A program made the translations under genes and the position numbers. From positions 1,178,001-1,242,000 of the forward strand of contig NZ_CP097870.1 of NCBI RefSeq assembly GCF_029223545.1: DNA of 64,000 nt, in the 5' to 3' direction. Below the pieces are notes generated by a model that was not told the DNA's origin, did no database searches, and worked only from the letters and a program-made list of their open reading frames with translations. Below are positions 31,564 to 40,834 of the stretch, one piece after another; the stretch's first letter is position 1, and every line of letters starts with the position of its first letter. The DNA is from Thauera sp. GDN1. GTDB taxonomy: Bacteria; Pseudomonadota; Gammaproteobacteria; Burkholderiales; Rhodocyclaceae.

Positions 31564-33579
31564 TCAGAGCACCGACTTCACTGCCTGCACCACCGCCTCC
31601 GCGGTGATGCCGAAATACTTGAACAGCTCGCTCGCCGGCGCCGATTCGCCGAAGCGGTCGATGCCGATCACGCGGCCCTCCAGGCCGACGTACTTGTACC
31701 AGCCGTCGGTGCTGCCGGCCTCCACCGCGACGCGCGGCAGGCCCGCGGGCAGCACGCTCGCCTTGTAGGCGGCATCCTGGCGGTCGAAGACGTTGGTCGA
31801 GGGCATGGACACCACGCGCACGGCGACGCCTTGTTCGCCCAGCGCCTTCTGCGCGGCCATGGCGAGCGCGACCTCGGAGCCGGTGGCGATGATCACCGCC
31901 GCCGGATTGCCGCCTTCGGCGTCGGCGAGCACGTAGCCGCCCTTGCGGATCGCGGCGATCTGCTCGGCGCTGCGTGCCTGGAAGGGCAGGTTCTGGCGCG
32001 AGAAGCACATCGCGGTGGGGCCATCCTTGCGCTCGATCGCGCTCGCCCAGGCCACGGCCGACTCGGTGGTGTCGCAGGGGCGCCACACGTCCATGTTGGG
32101 GATCAGGCGCAGCGTGGCGGTCTGCTCCACCGGCTGGTGGGTGGGACCGTCCTCGCCGAGGCCGATCGAGTCGTGGGTGAACACGAAGATCTGGCGCAGC
32201 TTCATCAGCGCGGCCATGCGCAGGGCGTTGCGCGCGTACTCGCTGAACATCAGGAAGGTGGCGGTGTAGGGGATCAGGCCGCCGTGCAGGCTGGCACCGT
32301 TGGCGATCGCCGCCATGCCGAACTCGCGCACGCCGTAATACACGTAGTTGCCGCCGCTGGTCTTGCTGACGCCCTTGGCGCCCGACCACAGCGTGAGGTT
32401 GGAGCCGGCGAGGTCGGCCGAGCCGCCGAGCAGCTCGGGCAGCCTGGGCGCGTAGGCTTCGATGGCGTTCTGGCTGGCCTTGCGGGTGGCGATGGTCTCG
32501 GCCTTGTCGACGACCTTGGCGAGCACCGCGGCGACGTGGGCGTCCCAGTCGGCGGGCAGGTTGCCGGCCATGCGGCGCTCGAATTCGGCGGCGAGCTCGG
32601 GGTGGGCGGCGCGGTAGGCGGCGAAGCCGGCGTTCCACTGCGCCTCGAGCGAGGCGCCCTTGGTGCGTGCATCCCAGGCGGCATAGACGTCGGCCGGGAT
32701 CTCGAAGGGCGGATGGTTCCAGCCGATGTGCGCGCGCGCGGCCTCGATCTCGGCGGCGCCGAGCGGGGCGCCGTGCACGTCGTGGCTGTCCTGCTTGTTG
32801 GGGGCGCCGGCGCCGATGATGGTCTTGCAGCAGATCAGCGTGGGCTGGGCGGTGTTGGCCTTGGCCTGCTGGATCGCGGCCTCGATCGCGACCGGGTCGT
32901 GGCCCTGCACGTCGCGGAAGACTTGCCATCCATAGGCTTCGAACCTTTTCGGGGTGTCGTCGGTGAACCAGCCGTCGACATGGCCGTCGATGGAGATGTT
33001 GTTGTCGTCGTAGAAGGCGATCAGCTTGCCCAGGCCCCAGGTGCCGGCGAGCGAGCAGGCCTCGTGCGAGATGCCTTCCATCAGGCAGCCGTCGCCGAGG
33101 AAGACATAGGTGTGGTGGTTGACCACCTCGTGGCCGGGGCGGTTGAACTCGGCGGCGAGGACCTTCTCGGCGAGCGCCATGCCGACCGCGTTGGTGATGC
33201 CCTGGCCGAGCGGGCCGGTGGTGGTCTCGACCCCGGGCGCGTAGCCGTACTCGGGGTGGCCGGGGGTCTTGCTGTGCAGCTGGCGGAAGCGCTTGAGCTC
33301 CTCGATCGGCAGGTCGTAGCCGGTCAGGTGCAGCAGCGCGTAGATCAGCATCGAGCCGTGGCCGTTGGAGAGCACGAAGCGGTCGCGGTCGGCCCACTTC
33401 GGGTTGGCCGGGTTGTGGCGCAGGTGGTGACGCCACAGCACTTCCGCGATCTCGGCCATGCCCATCGGCGCGCCCGGGTGGCCGGAGTTGGCCTGTTGCA
33501 CGGCGTCCATCGCCAGCGCGCGGATCGCACCGGTGATGGGGTTGAAGACCGGGGGCTTGACGTTGCGGGTCGACTGCAT
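31564..33579 (-). CDS. tkt: Transketolase, second copy
   Basis: The 671-residue transketolase has [17 protein letters not shown], the TPP motif [13 protein letters not shown] and [17 protein letters not shown]. It differs clearly from the Calvin-operon copy but has the same domain order. It lies between prk and gap. A weak promoter-like pair lies upstream in a 148-nt gap, so it may also be expressed apart from prk. Confidence 0.95.
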   Translation of the reverse strand: MQSTRNVKPPVFNPITGAIRALAMDAVQQANSGHPGAPMGMAEIAEVLWRHHLRHNPANPKWADRDRFVLSNGHGSMLIYALLHLTGYDLPIEELKRFRQLHSKTPGHPEYGYAPGVETTTGPLGQGITNAVGMALAEKVLAAEFNRPGHEVVNHHTYVFLGDGCLMEGISHEACSLAGTWGLGKLIAFYDDNNISIDGHVDGWFTDDTPKRFEAYGWQVFRDVQGHDPVAIEAAIQQAKANTAQPTLICCKTIIGAGAPNKQDSHDVHGAPLGAAEIEAARAHIGWNHPPFEIPADVYAAWDARTKGASLEAQWNAGFAAYRAAHPELAAEFERRMAGNLPADWDAHVAAVLAKVVDKAETIATRKASQNAIEAYAPRLPELLGGSADLAGSNLTLWSGAKGVSKTSGGNYVYYGVREFGMAAIANGASLHGGLIPYTATFLMFSEYARNALRMAALMKLRQIFVFTHDSIGLGEDGPTHQPVEQTATLRLIPNMDVWRPCDTTESAVAWASAIERKDGPTAMCFSRQNLPFQARSAEQIAAIRKGGYVLADAEGGNPAAVIIATGSEVALAMAAQKALGEQGVAVRVVSMPSTNVFDRQDAAYKASVLPAGLPRVAVEAGSTDGWYKYVGLEGRVIGIDRFGESAPASELFKYFGITAEAVVQAVKSVL

Positions 33580-33618
33580 GCTGTTCTCGGGCCGGAGGCC
33601 AACATTAGAAAGGCCGCA

Positions 33619-33649
33619 ATTATCCCTTAAAAGGCCTTGTGGTTGGCAA
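33619..33649 (-). promoter_or_regulatory. Possible promoter for tkt
   Basis: On the minus strand, TTGCCA (33644-33649) and GATAAT (33619-33624) are separated by 19 nt in an A+T-rich stretch 40 nt upstream of the tkt ATG. The spacing is longer than ideal. Confidence 0.35.
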
Positions 33650-33727
33650 TGTTGCAGTGCGATTACGCCGTCCGCGCGGTGTGGCGGATGTGGCGTGGAC
33701 GCATCCGCCCGCGCCGTGTCCGCGGCC

Positions 33728-34603
33728 TCAGACCCACTGCCGGCGGCGTTCCATCAGTTTCCAGATCAGCGGCGTCAGGATCAGCTGCATCGCCAGGTCG
33801 AGCTTGCCGCCCGGGATCACGATGGTGTTGGCGCGGCTCATGAAGGCGTCGTGGATCATGCGCAGCAGGTAGGGGAAATCCACGCCGCGCGGATCCTTGA
33901 AGCGGATCACCACCATGGATTCGTCCTGCGTCGGCACGTCGCGCGCGATGAAGGGGTTCGAGGTGTCGACCACCGGTACGCGCTGGAAGTTGATGTGGGT
34001 GCACGCGAACTGCGGGACGATGTAATGAACGTAGTCGTGCATGCGGCGCAGGATGGTGTCCTGGACGGCCTCGGCGGTGTAGCCGCGCAGCTTGGTGTCG
34101 CGGTGCAGCTTCTGGATCCACTCCAGGTTGATGATCGGCACCACGCCGATCAGCAGGTCCACATGGCGGGCGATGTTGACGCTCTCGGTCACCAGCGCGC
34201 CGTGCAGGCCCTCGTAGAACAGGCAGTCGGTGCCGACCGGCAGGTCTTCCCATTCGGTGAAGGTGCCCATCGGCAGGTTCCAGCGCATGGCCTGGGCTTC
34301 GTTGTGGATGTAGTAGCGGCGGCGGCCGGTGGCGGCCTCGCCATAGGCGCGGAACAGGCTCTCGAGCTCGGGCAGCAGGTTGGCCTCGGGACCGAAGTGG
34401 CTGATGCCGCGCTTGCCTGCGTTCTCCGCGTCCTCGATCAGCGTCTTCATCTCGGTGCGGGTGTAGCGGTGGAAGCTGTCGCCCTCGACGATCGCGGCGT
34501 TGACGTTCTCGCGGTGGAAGATGGCTTCGAAGGTGTGCTTGACCGTCGTGGTGCCCGCGCCGGACGAGCCGGTGACCGCGATGATCGGGTGCTTCATGGA
34601 CAT
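33728..34603 (-). CDS. prk: Phosphoribulokinase, second copy
   Basis: The 291-residue class I phosphoribulokinase ([20 protein letters not shown]) has [34 protein letters not shown] and a C-terminus close to the first copy. It heads the second carbon module. GGAG lies before ATG 34603, and a GCGTAT/ATACGC inverted repeat lies just upstream. RuBisCO itself is not duplicated, so both kinases must feed the single enzyme. Confidence 0.95.
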   Translation of the reverse strand: MSMKHPIIAVTGSSGAGTTTVKHTFEAIFHRENVNAAIVEGDSFHRYTRTEMKTLIEDAENAGKRGISHFGPEANLLPELESLFRAYGEAATGRRRYYIHNEAQAMRWNLPMGTFTEWEDLPVGTDCLFYEGLHGALVTESVNIARHVDLLIGVVPIINLEWIQKLHRDTKLRGYTAEAVQDTILRRMHDYVHYIVPQFACTHINFQRVPVVDTSNPFIARDVPTQDESMVVIRFKDPRGVDFPYLLRMIHDAFMSRANTIVIPGGKLDLAMQLILTPLIWKLMERRRQWV

Positions 34604-34620
34604 GATGTGCTCCGCCGCTG

Positions 34621-34638
34621 GCGTATATCTGAATACGC
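34621..34638. promoter_or_regulatory. Inverted repeat upstream of the second prk
   Basis: GCGTAT-ATCTGA-ATACGC is a perfect 6-bp dyad, 18 nt before the prk start, in a short A+T-rich island. It may be an operator overlapping the transcription start. It does not resemble the cbbL-cbbR dyad. Confidence 0.4.
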
Positions 34639-34705
34639 TTATTGTGTGCCGCCGCAGGGCAGCGGAAAAGGGGCGCCGGCTTCCGGCTGCGCGCCGCACC
34701 GGGGC

Positions 34706-35515
34706 TCAGGAATGCCCCTTGATCCACGCCGACCATTCGGTGAACAGCGCCGGGCTGGCGGCGGCGATCACGCCGCGCTTGATCGCCGGGCCGGACATCA
34801 GCTTGCCACCGTCGAGCGCCTCGGCCTGGCCGCCGGCTTCGGCGAGGATCAGGCGTCCGGCCGCGTAGTCCCACAGCATCTGCCCGCCGTGCACATAGAC
34901 GTCGAGCCGGCCGGCGGCGACGAAGCACCATTCGAGCGCGCTGGAGCCGAAGTTGCGCTGCGAGTAGTAGGGCGGGCGCACGGCCAGCTCGTCGCCGAGA
35001 TGATGGCTGATGCGCTTGAAGTCGACGCCGGCGACCGCGTCGCCCAGGCTGCTCGCGCACTGGCGCAGCGGCAGCTCGTTGCCATTGAGGAAGGCGCCGG
35101 CGCCGCGCGCGGCGTAGAAGGATTCGTCGGTGATCGGGTTGTAGACCACGCCGATCACCGGCTCGTGCTCGATCAGGTAGGCGATCGACACCGCGAACAG
35201 CGGGATGCCGTTGGCGAAGTTGGTGGTGCCGTCGATGGGGTCGATGCACCACAGGCCGCGGGCACCCCCGTTCCAGTGTTCGGCCTGTTCGGCCGGGGTC
35301 ATCTCCTCGCCGAGCACCGCGCCGGGCAGGAACTCCGGCAGCGCCTCGGTGAAGCGGCGCTGGGATTCGAGGTCGGCCTCGGTGAACAGCGAACCATCGG
35401 CCTTGCGATTGCGCGAGGACTTCAGGTAACGCGGCAGGATTTCTTCGCGCGCGATGTCGCGGACCAGGGATTCGAGCGCGCGGGCACGGGCGAGACGCTG
35501 CGAGGCTGTGGGCAT
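34706..35515 (-). CDS. Inositol monophosphatase family protein
   Basis: Li-sensitive Mg-dependent phosphatase fold. The 269-residue product has GEEMTP (metal Glu), the motif LWCIDPIDGTTNFANG and the C-terminal LWDYAAGRLILAEAGG. It could be inositol-1-phosphatase, 3'(2'),5'-bisphosphate nucleotidase (CysQ type) or a sugar-bisphosphatase; the sequence does not decide. Position next to prk makes a role on sugar phosphates possible, but this is only context. It is divergent from rsmE. Confidence 0.88.
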   Translation of the reverse strand: MPTASQRLARARALESLVRDIAREEILPRYLKSSRNRKADGSLFTEADLESQRRFTEALPEFLPGAVLGEEMTPAEQAEHWNGGARGLWCIDPIDGTTNFANGIPLFAVSIAYLIEHEPVIGVVYNPITDESFYAARGAGAFLNGNELPLRQCASSLGDAVAGVDFKRISHHLGDELAVRPPYYSQRNFGSSALEWCFVAAGRLDVYVHGGQMLWDYAAGRLILAEAGGQAEALDGGKLMSGPAIKRGVIAAASPALFTEWSAWIKGHS

Positions 35516-35553
35516 GGGGACTTCCTTGCCGGTCGGATGGGCGGGGCGCAGCC

Positions 35554-35559
35554 TATAAT
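35554..35559 (+). promoter_or_regulatory. -10 element for rsmE (implies a leaderless mRNA)
   Basis: A perfect TATAAT ends only 6 nt before the rsmE ATG at 35566. Transcription would start at or next to the A of the start codon, and no Shine-Dalgarno sequence is present. Confidence 0.55.
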
Positions 35560-35565
35560 CTTACG

Positions 35566-36288
35566 ATGATTTCACGCTTCCACTTTCCCGGCCGTCTGCC
35601 CGCAGCGGGCGAACTCGAGCTCCCCGACGCGCTCGCCCACCATGCGGTGCGCGTGCTGCGCCTGCGCGACGGCGAGCGCATCGTGCTCTTCGACGGCGAA
35701 GGCGGGGAGGCCGAGGCGACGCTGCAGGTGCGCGGCAAGGCGGCGTGGGCGCAGGTCGAGGCGCGCCGCGAGGTCGATCGCGAGTCGCCGCTCGCCATCG
35801 TGCTGGTGCAGGCCCTGGCGGCCGGCGACAAGATGGACTGGGTGGTGCAGAAGGCGGTCGAGCTCGGGGTGAGCGCGATCCAGCCGGTGCAGGCGGAGCG
35901 CTCGGTGCTGCGCCTCGCCGGCGAGCGCGCCGACAAGCGCCTGGCGCACTGGCAGCAGGTGGCGGTGTCGGCCTGCGAGCAGTGCGGCCGCAACCGCCTC
36001 CCCGAGATCCGCCCGCTGCAGCCGCTGGCGAGCTGGCTGGCGGCGCACCGCGATGCGCTCAACTACGTGCTCGCGCCCGGCGGCGCAGCGGGTTTCGCCG
36101 CAGAGCCGGCGCCGCAGGCCGCGGTGCATCTGCTCGTCGGTCCGGAGGGCGGCTGGAGCGAGGGCGAGATGGCGGCCTTCGACGCCGCCGGCTGCCGCCG
36201 CGTGCGCCTGGGGCCGCGGGTGCTGCGCACCGAGACCGCGGGCCTGGCGGCGATCGCCGCGCTGCAGAGCCGCTGGGGCGATTTCTGA
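35566..36288 (+). CDS. rsmE: 16S rRNA m3U1498 methyltransferase RsmE
   Basis: SPOUT-fold methyltransferase acting on the 30S decoding region. The 240-residue product has the PUA-like N-terminus (MISRFHF, LAHHAVRVLRLRDGE), QKAVELGVSAIQPVQAERSV, the knot motif LLVGPEGGWSEGE and the final LGPRVLRTETAG. It is a single-gene unit divergent from the inositol monophosphatase gene. The promoter position suggests leaderless translation. Confidence 0.96.
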   Translation: MISRFHFPGRLPAAGELELPDALAHHAVRVLRLRDGERIVLFDGEGGEAEATLQVRGKAAWAQVEARREVDRESPLAIVLVQALAAGDKMDWVVQKAVELGVSAIQPVQAERSVLRLAGERADKRLAHWQQVAVSACEQCGRNRLPEIRPLQPLASWLAAHRDALNYVLAPGGAAGFAAEPAPQAAVHLLVGPEGGWSEGEMAAFDAAGCRRVRLGPRVLRTETAGLAAIAALQSRWGDF

Positions 36289-36364
36289 GGCAGGGCCCCC
36301 GTACTCCGGCCGGACGTGTCGCACGTCGTCGACGGCGAGCGCCGCATCTCGCCGCCTGGCCGCC

Positions 36365-39025
36365 CTACTTGCCTAGCAGCGGTTTCACCACCCGGCGCAA
36401 GGCGCTGTCTTCCGGATGGGGCTGGACGGTGAAACCGAGTCCCTGCATCAGGCGCAGCATCTTGGCGTTCTTGCCCAGCACGTCGCCGAAGATGGCGCGA
36501 CAGCCCTTGTTGCGCGCGACCTCGATGATGGCGCCCATCAGCCGGCGGCCCAGGCCGTAGCGCTGCCAGGCGTCCGACACCACCAGCGCGAACTCCACCG
36601 ATCCGCCGTCCTCGGCGAGCGCGTAGCGCGCGCTGCCGATCATCTGCTCGTTGCCGCGTTCGTCGAGGGTGGTGGCGATCAGCGCCATCTCGCGGTCGTA
36701 GTCGATCTGCGTGAAGCGCGCGACCAGCGCCGGGCTGAGCTCCTCGATTTCCTCCATGAAGCGCATGAAGCGGGTTTCCGCGCTCAGGCTCTCGAAGAAG
36801 CCGAGCAGCAGCTGCGCGTCCTCGGGGCGCACCGGCCGCGTGCGCACCGCGCGGCCGTCACCGATCTTCCAGTCCTGGACCAGATGCAGCGGATAGGGAT
36901 GGATCGCCATGTGCGCGTAGCGGTCGCTGCCCGCGGGCAGGCCCTGGTCGATGAGCACGCGCGCGTCGGCGGCGATCGCGCCCTCGGCATCCACGATCAG
37001 CGGGCCGATCTCCAGCTCGCGTACCGCGGGCAGCTCGCACACCAGATCCGACACGGCCACCAGCACCTGTTCGATCGCGCTGCGGTTGAGCGTGCCGGGC
37101 TGGCTGCGCGGGCCCTGGGTCGCTGGGGGCAGGGCCGAGTCGATGAGGTCGCGCGCCAGCACCGCGTTGAGCGGCGGCAGCGCGAAGGTGCGGGGCGCCG
37201 AGGCATCGTGCGGGCCGAGACTGATCACCGGGCCGAAGATCGCGTCGCGATGCACCTGGATGCTCAGCTCGCGCGCGCGCGGCCGGTACAGGTAGGGCTC
37301 GATCGACACGCCGTTGATGTGCGCCTCGGGGTGGCGGATGCGCACCGTGTCGACGATGTCGTGATAGGCGCTCCACACCGACTCGGTGGTGTTGAGGTTG
37401 AGGCGCACGCCGCCGGACTCGGACTTGCTGGAGACTTCGGGGGCGTCGACCTTCATCGCCACCGGGAAGCCCACCTGTTCGGCGACGAACAGCGCCTCGG
37501 TGGCATCGCGGGCGACCGTGGTGTGGGTGACCGGAATGCCGAAGCTGCGCAGCAGCGCCTTCGACTCCATGGCCGACAGGATGTGGCGGCGCTGGTTGAG
37601 CAGGCTCTCGACGAGCACGCGCGCGCCACCGCTGCGGCGCCAGGCGGTGGCGCTGCCCCCGCCGGCGGTCTGCAGCAACAGGGTCTGGCTGCGGTGGAAG
37701 CGCGAGATGTTGTGGAACAGCTCGATCGCCGCCTCCGGCGAGGAGAACACCGGGATTCCTGCCTTCTCCAGCAGGGTGCGCGCCTCGGCCACCTGGCCGC
37801 CGCCCATCCAGCAGCAGCACAGCTTGAGCCGCACCTGGGCGGCGAGGTCGATGATCTCCTGCGCGACCTCGACCGGATCGACGAGCGCGTGCGGCGACAG
37901 GATCACCAGCAGGTTCGACACGGCGCCGTCCTCGGCGAGCGCGAGGATGGCGTCGCGGTAGAGCTGCGCGCTGGCGTCGCCGCCGAGGTCGAGCGGGTTG
38001 TGGGTGCGGCGCTCGCGACCGCCCAGGCGCTCGAGCGCGGCGATCGTCGGCGAGCCTAGGTTCACCAGTCCGGTGCCGAGGTCCTTGGCGCGGTCGGCGG
38101 CGAGGTCGGCCGGGCCGCTGCCGTTGGAGACGATGGCGAGGCTGTCCTCGCGCGGACGGAAGCCGCAGGACAGGGCCTTGGTGGCGAAGAACAGCTGGTC
38201 CACGTTCTGCACCCGCACCACGCCGGCGCGGCGCATCGCGGCCTCGAACACCACGTCGGCCAGCGCCGCGGTGGCGGCGGCCGGGGTGCTGCCATCGGCG
38301 TGGCCGTGGCGTCCTGCCTTGAGCAGGATGATCGGCTTGACGCGCGCGGCCGAGCGCAGCGCGCTCATGAAGTGGCGGGCGTTACGTACATGGTCGACGT
38401 AGAGCAGGATGTAGCGCGTCTGCAGGTCGTGGGTCAGGTACTCGAGGGTTTCGCCGAAGTCGATGTCCACCGTGCCGCCGAGCGAGATCACCGAGGAGAA
38501 GCCGACGCCGTTGGTCAGCGCCCAGTCGAGCACGACCGAGCACATCGCGCCCGATTGCGAGACCAGGGCGATCTCGCCGGGCTTGACGGTGATGCGGGTG
38601 AGCGCGGCATTGAGCCCGCTGCCGGGACGGGCGATGCCGATGCTGCCGGGGCCGAGCAGGCGCAGCCCGGTCTCGCGCGCGGTCTCGATGATGCGGCGTT
38701 CGAGCGTGTGCCCGGTGGCGCTGACGATCACCGCGTTGCGCACCCTGCTGCGCCCGCACTGCGCGGTCACGCTGTGCAGCACGCGCGCCGGGGTGGCGAT
38801 GATGGCGAGATCGACCGGGCGGCCGATGTCCTCGATCGAGCGGTGGCAGGGATGGTCCTGGATGCTCTCGTACTTGGGATTGACCGCATACAGGCTGCCG
38901 CGATAGCCGCCTTCCATCAGGTTGCGGAAGATCATGCGCCCGACCGAACCCGGCGCGTCGGAAGCGCCGATGACGGCGATCGATGCGGGTTCGAAGGCGG
39001 TGCTCAGAGCGTGGGGGCCGGCCAT
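36365..39025 (-). CDS. Pat/PatZ-like protein: acyl-CoA synthetase (NDP-forming)-like domains plus GNAT acetyltransferase
   Basis: The 886-residue product has, in order, a CoA-binding Rossmann domain (from about residue 8; AVIGASDAPGSVGR), succinyl-CoA-ligase-like domains (SQSGAMCSVVLDWA, IVSNGSGPADLAAD), an ATP-grasp segment (KALLRSFGIPVT, GFPVAMKVDAPEV) and a C-terminal GNAT domain (RYGLGRRLMGAIIEVARNKG). This is the architecture of E. coli PatZ/Pka, which acetylates lysines such as that of acetyl-CoA synthetase. Start ATG 39025 is set by homology; the frame is open further upstream. It lies downstream of the paa operon but after that operon's terminator. A GATAC-N28-GTATC dyad like that of the paa promoter lies 36 nt upstream. 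A natural target would be an acyl-CoA ligase such as PaaK (inference). Confidence 0.88.
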   Translation of the reverse strand: MAGPHALSTAFEPASIAVIGASDAPGSVGRMIFRNLMEGGYRGSLYAVNPKYESIQDHPCHRSIEDIGRPVDLAIIATPARVLHSVTAQCGRSRVRNAVIVSATGHTLERRIIETARETGLRLLGPGSIGIARPGSGLNAALTRITVKPGEIALVSQSGAMCSVVLDWALTNGVGFSSVISLGGTVDIDFGETLEYLTHDLQTRYILLYVDHVRNARHFMSALRSAARVKPIILLKAGRHGHADGSTPAAATAALADVVFEAAMRRAGVVRVQNVDQLFFATKALSCGFRPREDSLAIVSNGSGPADLAADRAKDLGTGLVNLGSPTIAALERLGGRERRTHNPLDLGGDASAQLYRDAILALAEDGAVSNLLVILSPHALVDPVEVAQEIIDLAAQVRLKLCCCWMGGGQVAEARTLLEKAGIPVFSSPEAAIELFHNISRFHRSQTLLLQTAGGGSATAWRRSGGARVLVESLLNQRRHILSAMESKALLRSFGIPVTHTTVARDATEALFVAEQVGFPVAMKVDAPEVSSKSESGGVRLNLNTTESVWSAYHDIVDTVRIRHPEAHINGVSIEPYLYRPRARELSIQVHRDAIFGPVISLGPHDASAPRTFALPPLNAVLARDLIDSALPPATQGPRSQPGTLNRSAIEQVLVAVSDLVCELPAVRELEIGPLIVDAEGAIAADARVLIDQGLPAGSDRYAHMAIHPYPLHLVQDWKIGDGRAVRTRPVRPEDAQLLLGFFESLSAETRFMRFMEEIEELSPALVARFTQIDYDREMALIATTLDERGNEQMIGSARYALAEDGGSVEFALVVSDAWQRYGLGRRLMGAIIEVARNKGCRAIFGDVLGKNAKMLRLMQGLGFTVQPHPEDSALRRVVKPLLGK

Positions 39026-39060
39026 GGTGTGCGCGCTGCAGGTTGGATGGGGAATGAAGT

Positions 39061-39098
39061 GATACCAGTTTGTTTGTGATCGAGATTTGACTTGTATC
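39061..39098. promoter_or_regulatory. GATAC-N28-GTATC dyad upstream of the Pat-like gene
   Basis: GATAC 39061-39065 and GTATC 39094-39098 are separated by exactly 28 nt. On the minus strand the gene-proximal arm forms an extended -10, TGGTATCAC. The dyad edge lies 36 nt from the start codon, the same distance as at paaN. Confidence 0.55.
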
Positions 39099-39130
39099 AG
39101 CCGGCCGCGTCCCTGGCGCCGACGGCAATG

Positions 39131-39154
39131 AAAAACGGCCGTCGAGACGGCCGT
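39131..39154 (-). terminator. Terminator of the paa operon
   Basis: ACGGCCGTC (39135-39143) pairs with GACGGCCGT (39146-39154). On the minus strand TTTTT follows (39131-39135), 46 nt after the paaE stop. Confidence 0.82.
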
Positions 39155-39199
39155 CGGATGCTGCAGGGGCTTGCGGGCGCCGCCGGCCCGCAAGCCGGA

Positions 39200-40297
39200 T
39201 CAGCGCTCGTCGAAGCTGATCCTCAGGCGCTTGGTGGTGGCGCGCGCCTGGCAGCTCAGCACGTAGCCCTGCGCGACCTCGTCGGCCTCGAGCGTGAAGT
39301 TCTTGTCCATCACGACCTCGCCTTCCGTGACCTTGGCGCGGCAGGTGCAGCACACGCCGGCCTTGCACGAGAAGGGCAGGTCGAGACCGGCGTTGAGGCC
39401 GGCGTCGAGCAGGTGCTCGTCCGGACCGATCGCGATCTCGTGCTCCTTGCCGTCCAGCACCAGGGTCATGGTGATGTCCTTGGCCGCCGCGGCGACCGCC
39501 TCGGCGGTGCTCGAGGCGCCGACCGGGTGGGCGCCGGCGGGCAGGTTGGCGGTGAAGCGCTCGGTGCGGATGCGGTCGGCGGGCACGCCGGCCTGGACGA
39601 GTGCGTTCTCGGTGGCGGTGATCATCTCGTCCGGGCCGCAGATGAAGACCTCGTCCATGCTGCCCACCGGGAGCAGGGCGTCGATGATCGCCCGCACCTT
39701 GTCGCCGTCGATGCGGCCCTGCAGCAGATCGACTTCCTGCGCCTGGCGCGAGAGCACATGGATCATGGTCAGGCGGTCGCGGTAGCGGTCCTTGAGGTCC
39801 TGCAGGTCCTCGTTGAACATCACCGTGGACATGCGGCGGTTGCCGTAGATCAGCGTGAACTTGGAGTCCGGCTGCTCCTCGAGCGTGCTCGCGGCGATCG
39901 ACAGGATGGGCGTGATGCCCGAGCCGGCGGCGAAGCCGACGCGGTGGATCGCACGCTTCTTCTTGACCACGAAGCGGCCATCGGGCGGCATCACCTGGAT
40001 GGTGTCACCGGCCTTGATGGCGCGCGTGGCCCAGTTCGAGAACAGGCCGCCCTCGACCGGGCGGATGCCGATCTCGAGCTCGCCGTCGCGGGCCAGGCGG
40101 CTGCGCGGGCTGCTGATCGAGTAGTTGCGGCGTACGTCCTGGCCGTCGATGGTGGCGCGCAGGGTGAGGAACTGGCCCGGCTCGAAGGCGAAACGCTCGC
40201 GCTCGGCCTCGGGGATGGCGAAGGTGATCGCCACCGCGCCGGCAGCCTCGGGGCTCACGCGCTTGACGGCGAGTTCTTGAAAACGGAGTGCGGACAT
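39200..40297 (-). CDS. paaE: PaaE, reductase of the phenylacetyl-CoA epoxidase
   Basis: Passes electrons from NADPH to the PaaAC di-iron monooxygenase. The 365-residue product has a ferredoxin-reductase FAD domain (RNYSISSP), an NAD(P) domain (GFAAGSGITPILS, FICGPDEM) and a C-terminal plant-type 2Fe-2S domain (CKAGVCCTC plus a downstream Cys in VLSCQA). The last gene of the operon, 16 nt after paaD. Confidence 0.96.
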   Translation of the reverse strand: MSALRFQELAVKRVSPEAAGAVAITFAIPEAERERFAFEPGQFLTLRATIDGQDVRRNYSISSPRSRLARDGELEIGIRPVEGGLFSNWATRAIKAGDTIQVMPPDGRFVVKKKRAIHRVGFAAGSGITPILSIAASTLEEQPDSKFTLIYGNRRMSTVMFNEDLQDLKDRYRDRLTMIHVLSRQAQEVDLLQGRIDGDKVRAIIDALLPVGSMDEVFICGPDEMITATENALVQAGVPADRIRTERFTANLPAGAHPVGASSTAEAVAAAAKDITMTLVLDGKEHEIAIGPDEHLLDAGLNAGLDLPFSCKAGVCCTCRAKVTEGEVVMDKNFTLEADEVAQGYVLSCQARATTKRLRISFDER

Positions 40298-40313
40298 TGT
40301 GTGTGCTCCGACC

Positions 40314-40823
40314 TTAATAGGGTTTGAAGTAATCGAAGGGCTCCTGGCAGTCGAGGCACTTGTACAGCGCCTTGCAGGCCGTGGACCCGAACTCGGAGGT
40401 GACGACGGTGTGGGTGGAGCCGCACTGCGGACAGGCGACCGCCTCGGTCGGCTGCCGGCGCACGAACTTCAGCACGCTGACCTCGCCGGCGCCGCTGCCG
40501 CAGGTGCGGTGGGGCGGGGCGATGCCGTAGGCGCGCAGCTTCTCCTTCGCCTCGTCGCTCATCCAGTCGGTGGTCCAGGCCGGCGCGAGCTGGGTGATCA
40601 CCCGCGCCTCGATGCCGGCCTGTTCCAGGCTCGCCCGCACGTCGTCCTCGATCTGTCCCATGGCGGGGCAGCCGCTGTAGGTCGGGGTGATGACCACCTC
40701 GATGCCCGCCGGCGTTTGCCGCACGTCCCGCAGGATGCCCAGCTCGCGCAGGGTCACCACCGGGATCTCCGGGTCGGTCAGGGGCTCGAGGGTGGCCCAG
40801 ATCTTGTCCACGACGCTGCTCAT
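40314..40823 (-). CDS. paaD: PaaD, phenylacetyl-CoA epoxidase maturation protein
   Basis: MIP18/DUF59-type Fe-S assembly factor required for an active epoxidase. The 169-residue product has DPEIPVVTLRELGILRDV, TYSGCPAM and a C-terminal zinc-ribbon-like module (CPQC ... C ... CLDC). ATG 40823 lies 11 nt after the paaC stop; the larger frame upstream is paaC read in another phase. Confidence 0.95.
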   Translation of the reverse strand: MSSVVDKIWATLEPLTDPEIPVVTLRELGILRDVRQTPAGIEVVITPTYSGCPAMGQIEDDVRASLEQAGIEARVITQLAPAWTTDWMSDEAKEKLRAYGIAPPHRTCGSGAGEVSVLKFVRRQPTEAVACPQCGSTHTVVTSEFGSTACKALYKCLDCQEPFDYFKPY

Positions 40824-40834
40824 GGCCTTCGTCC

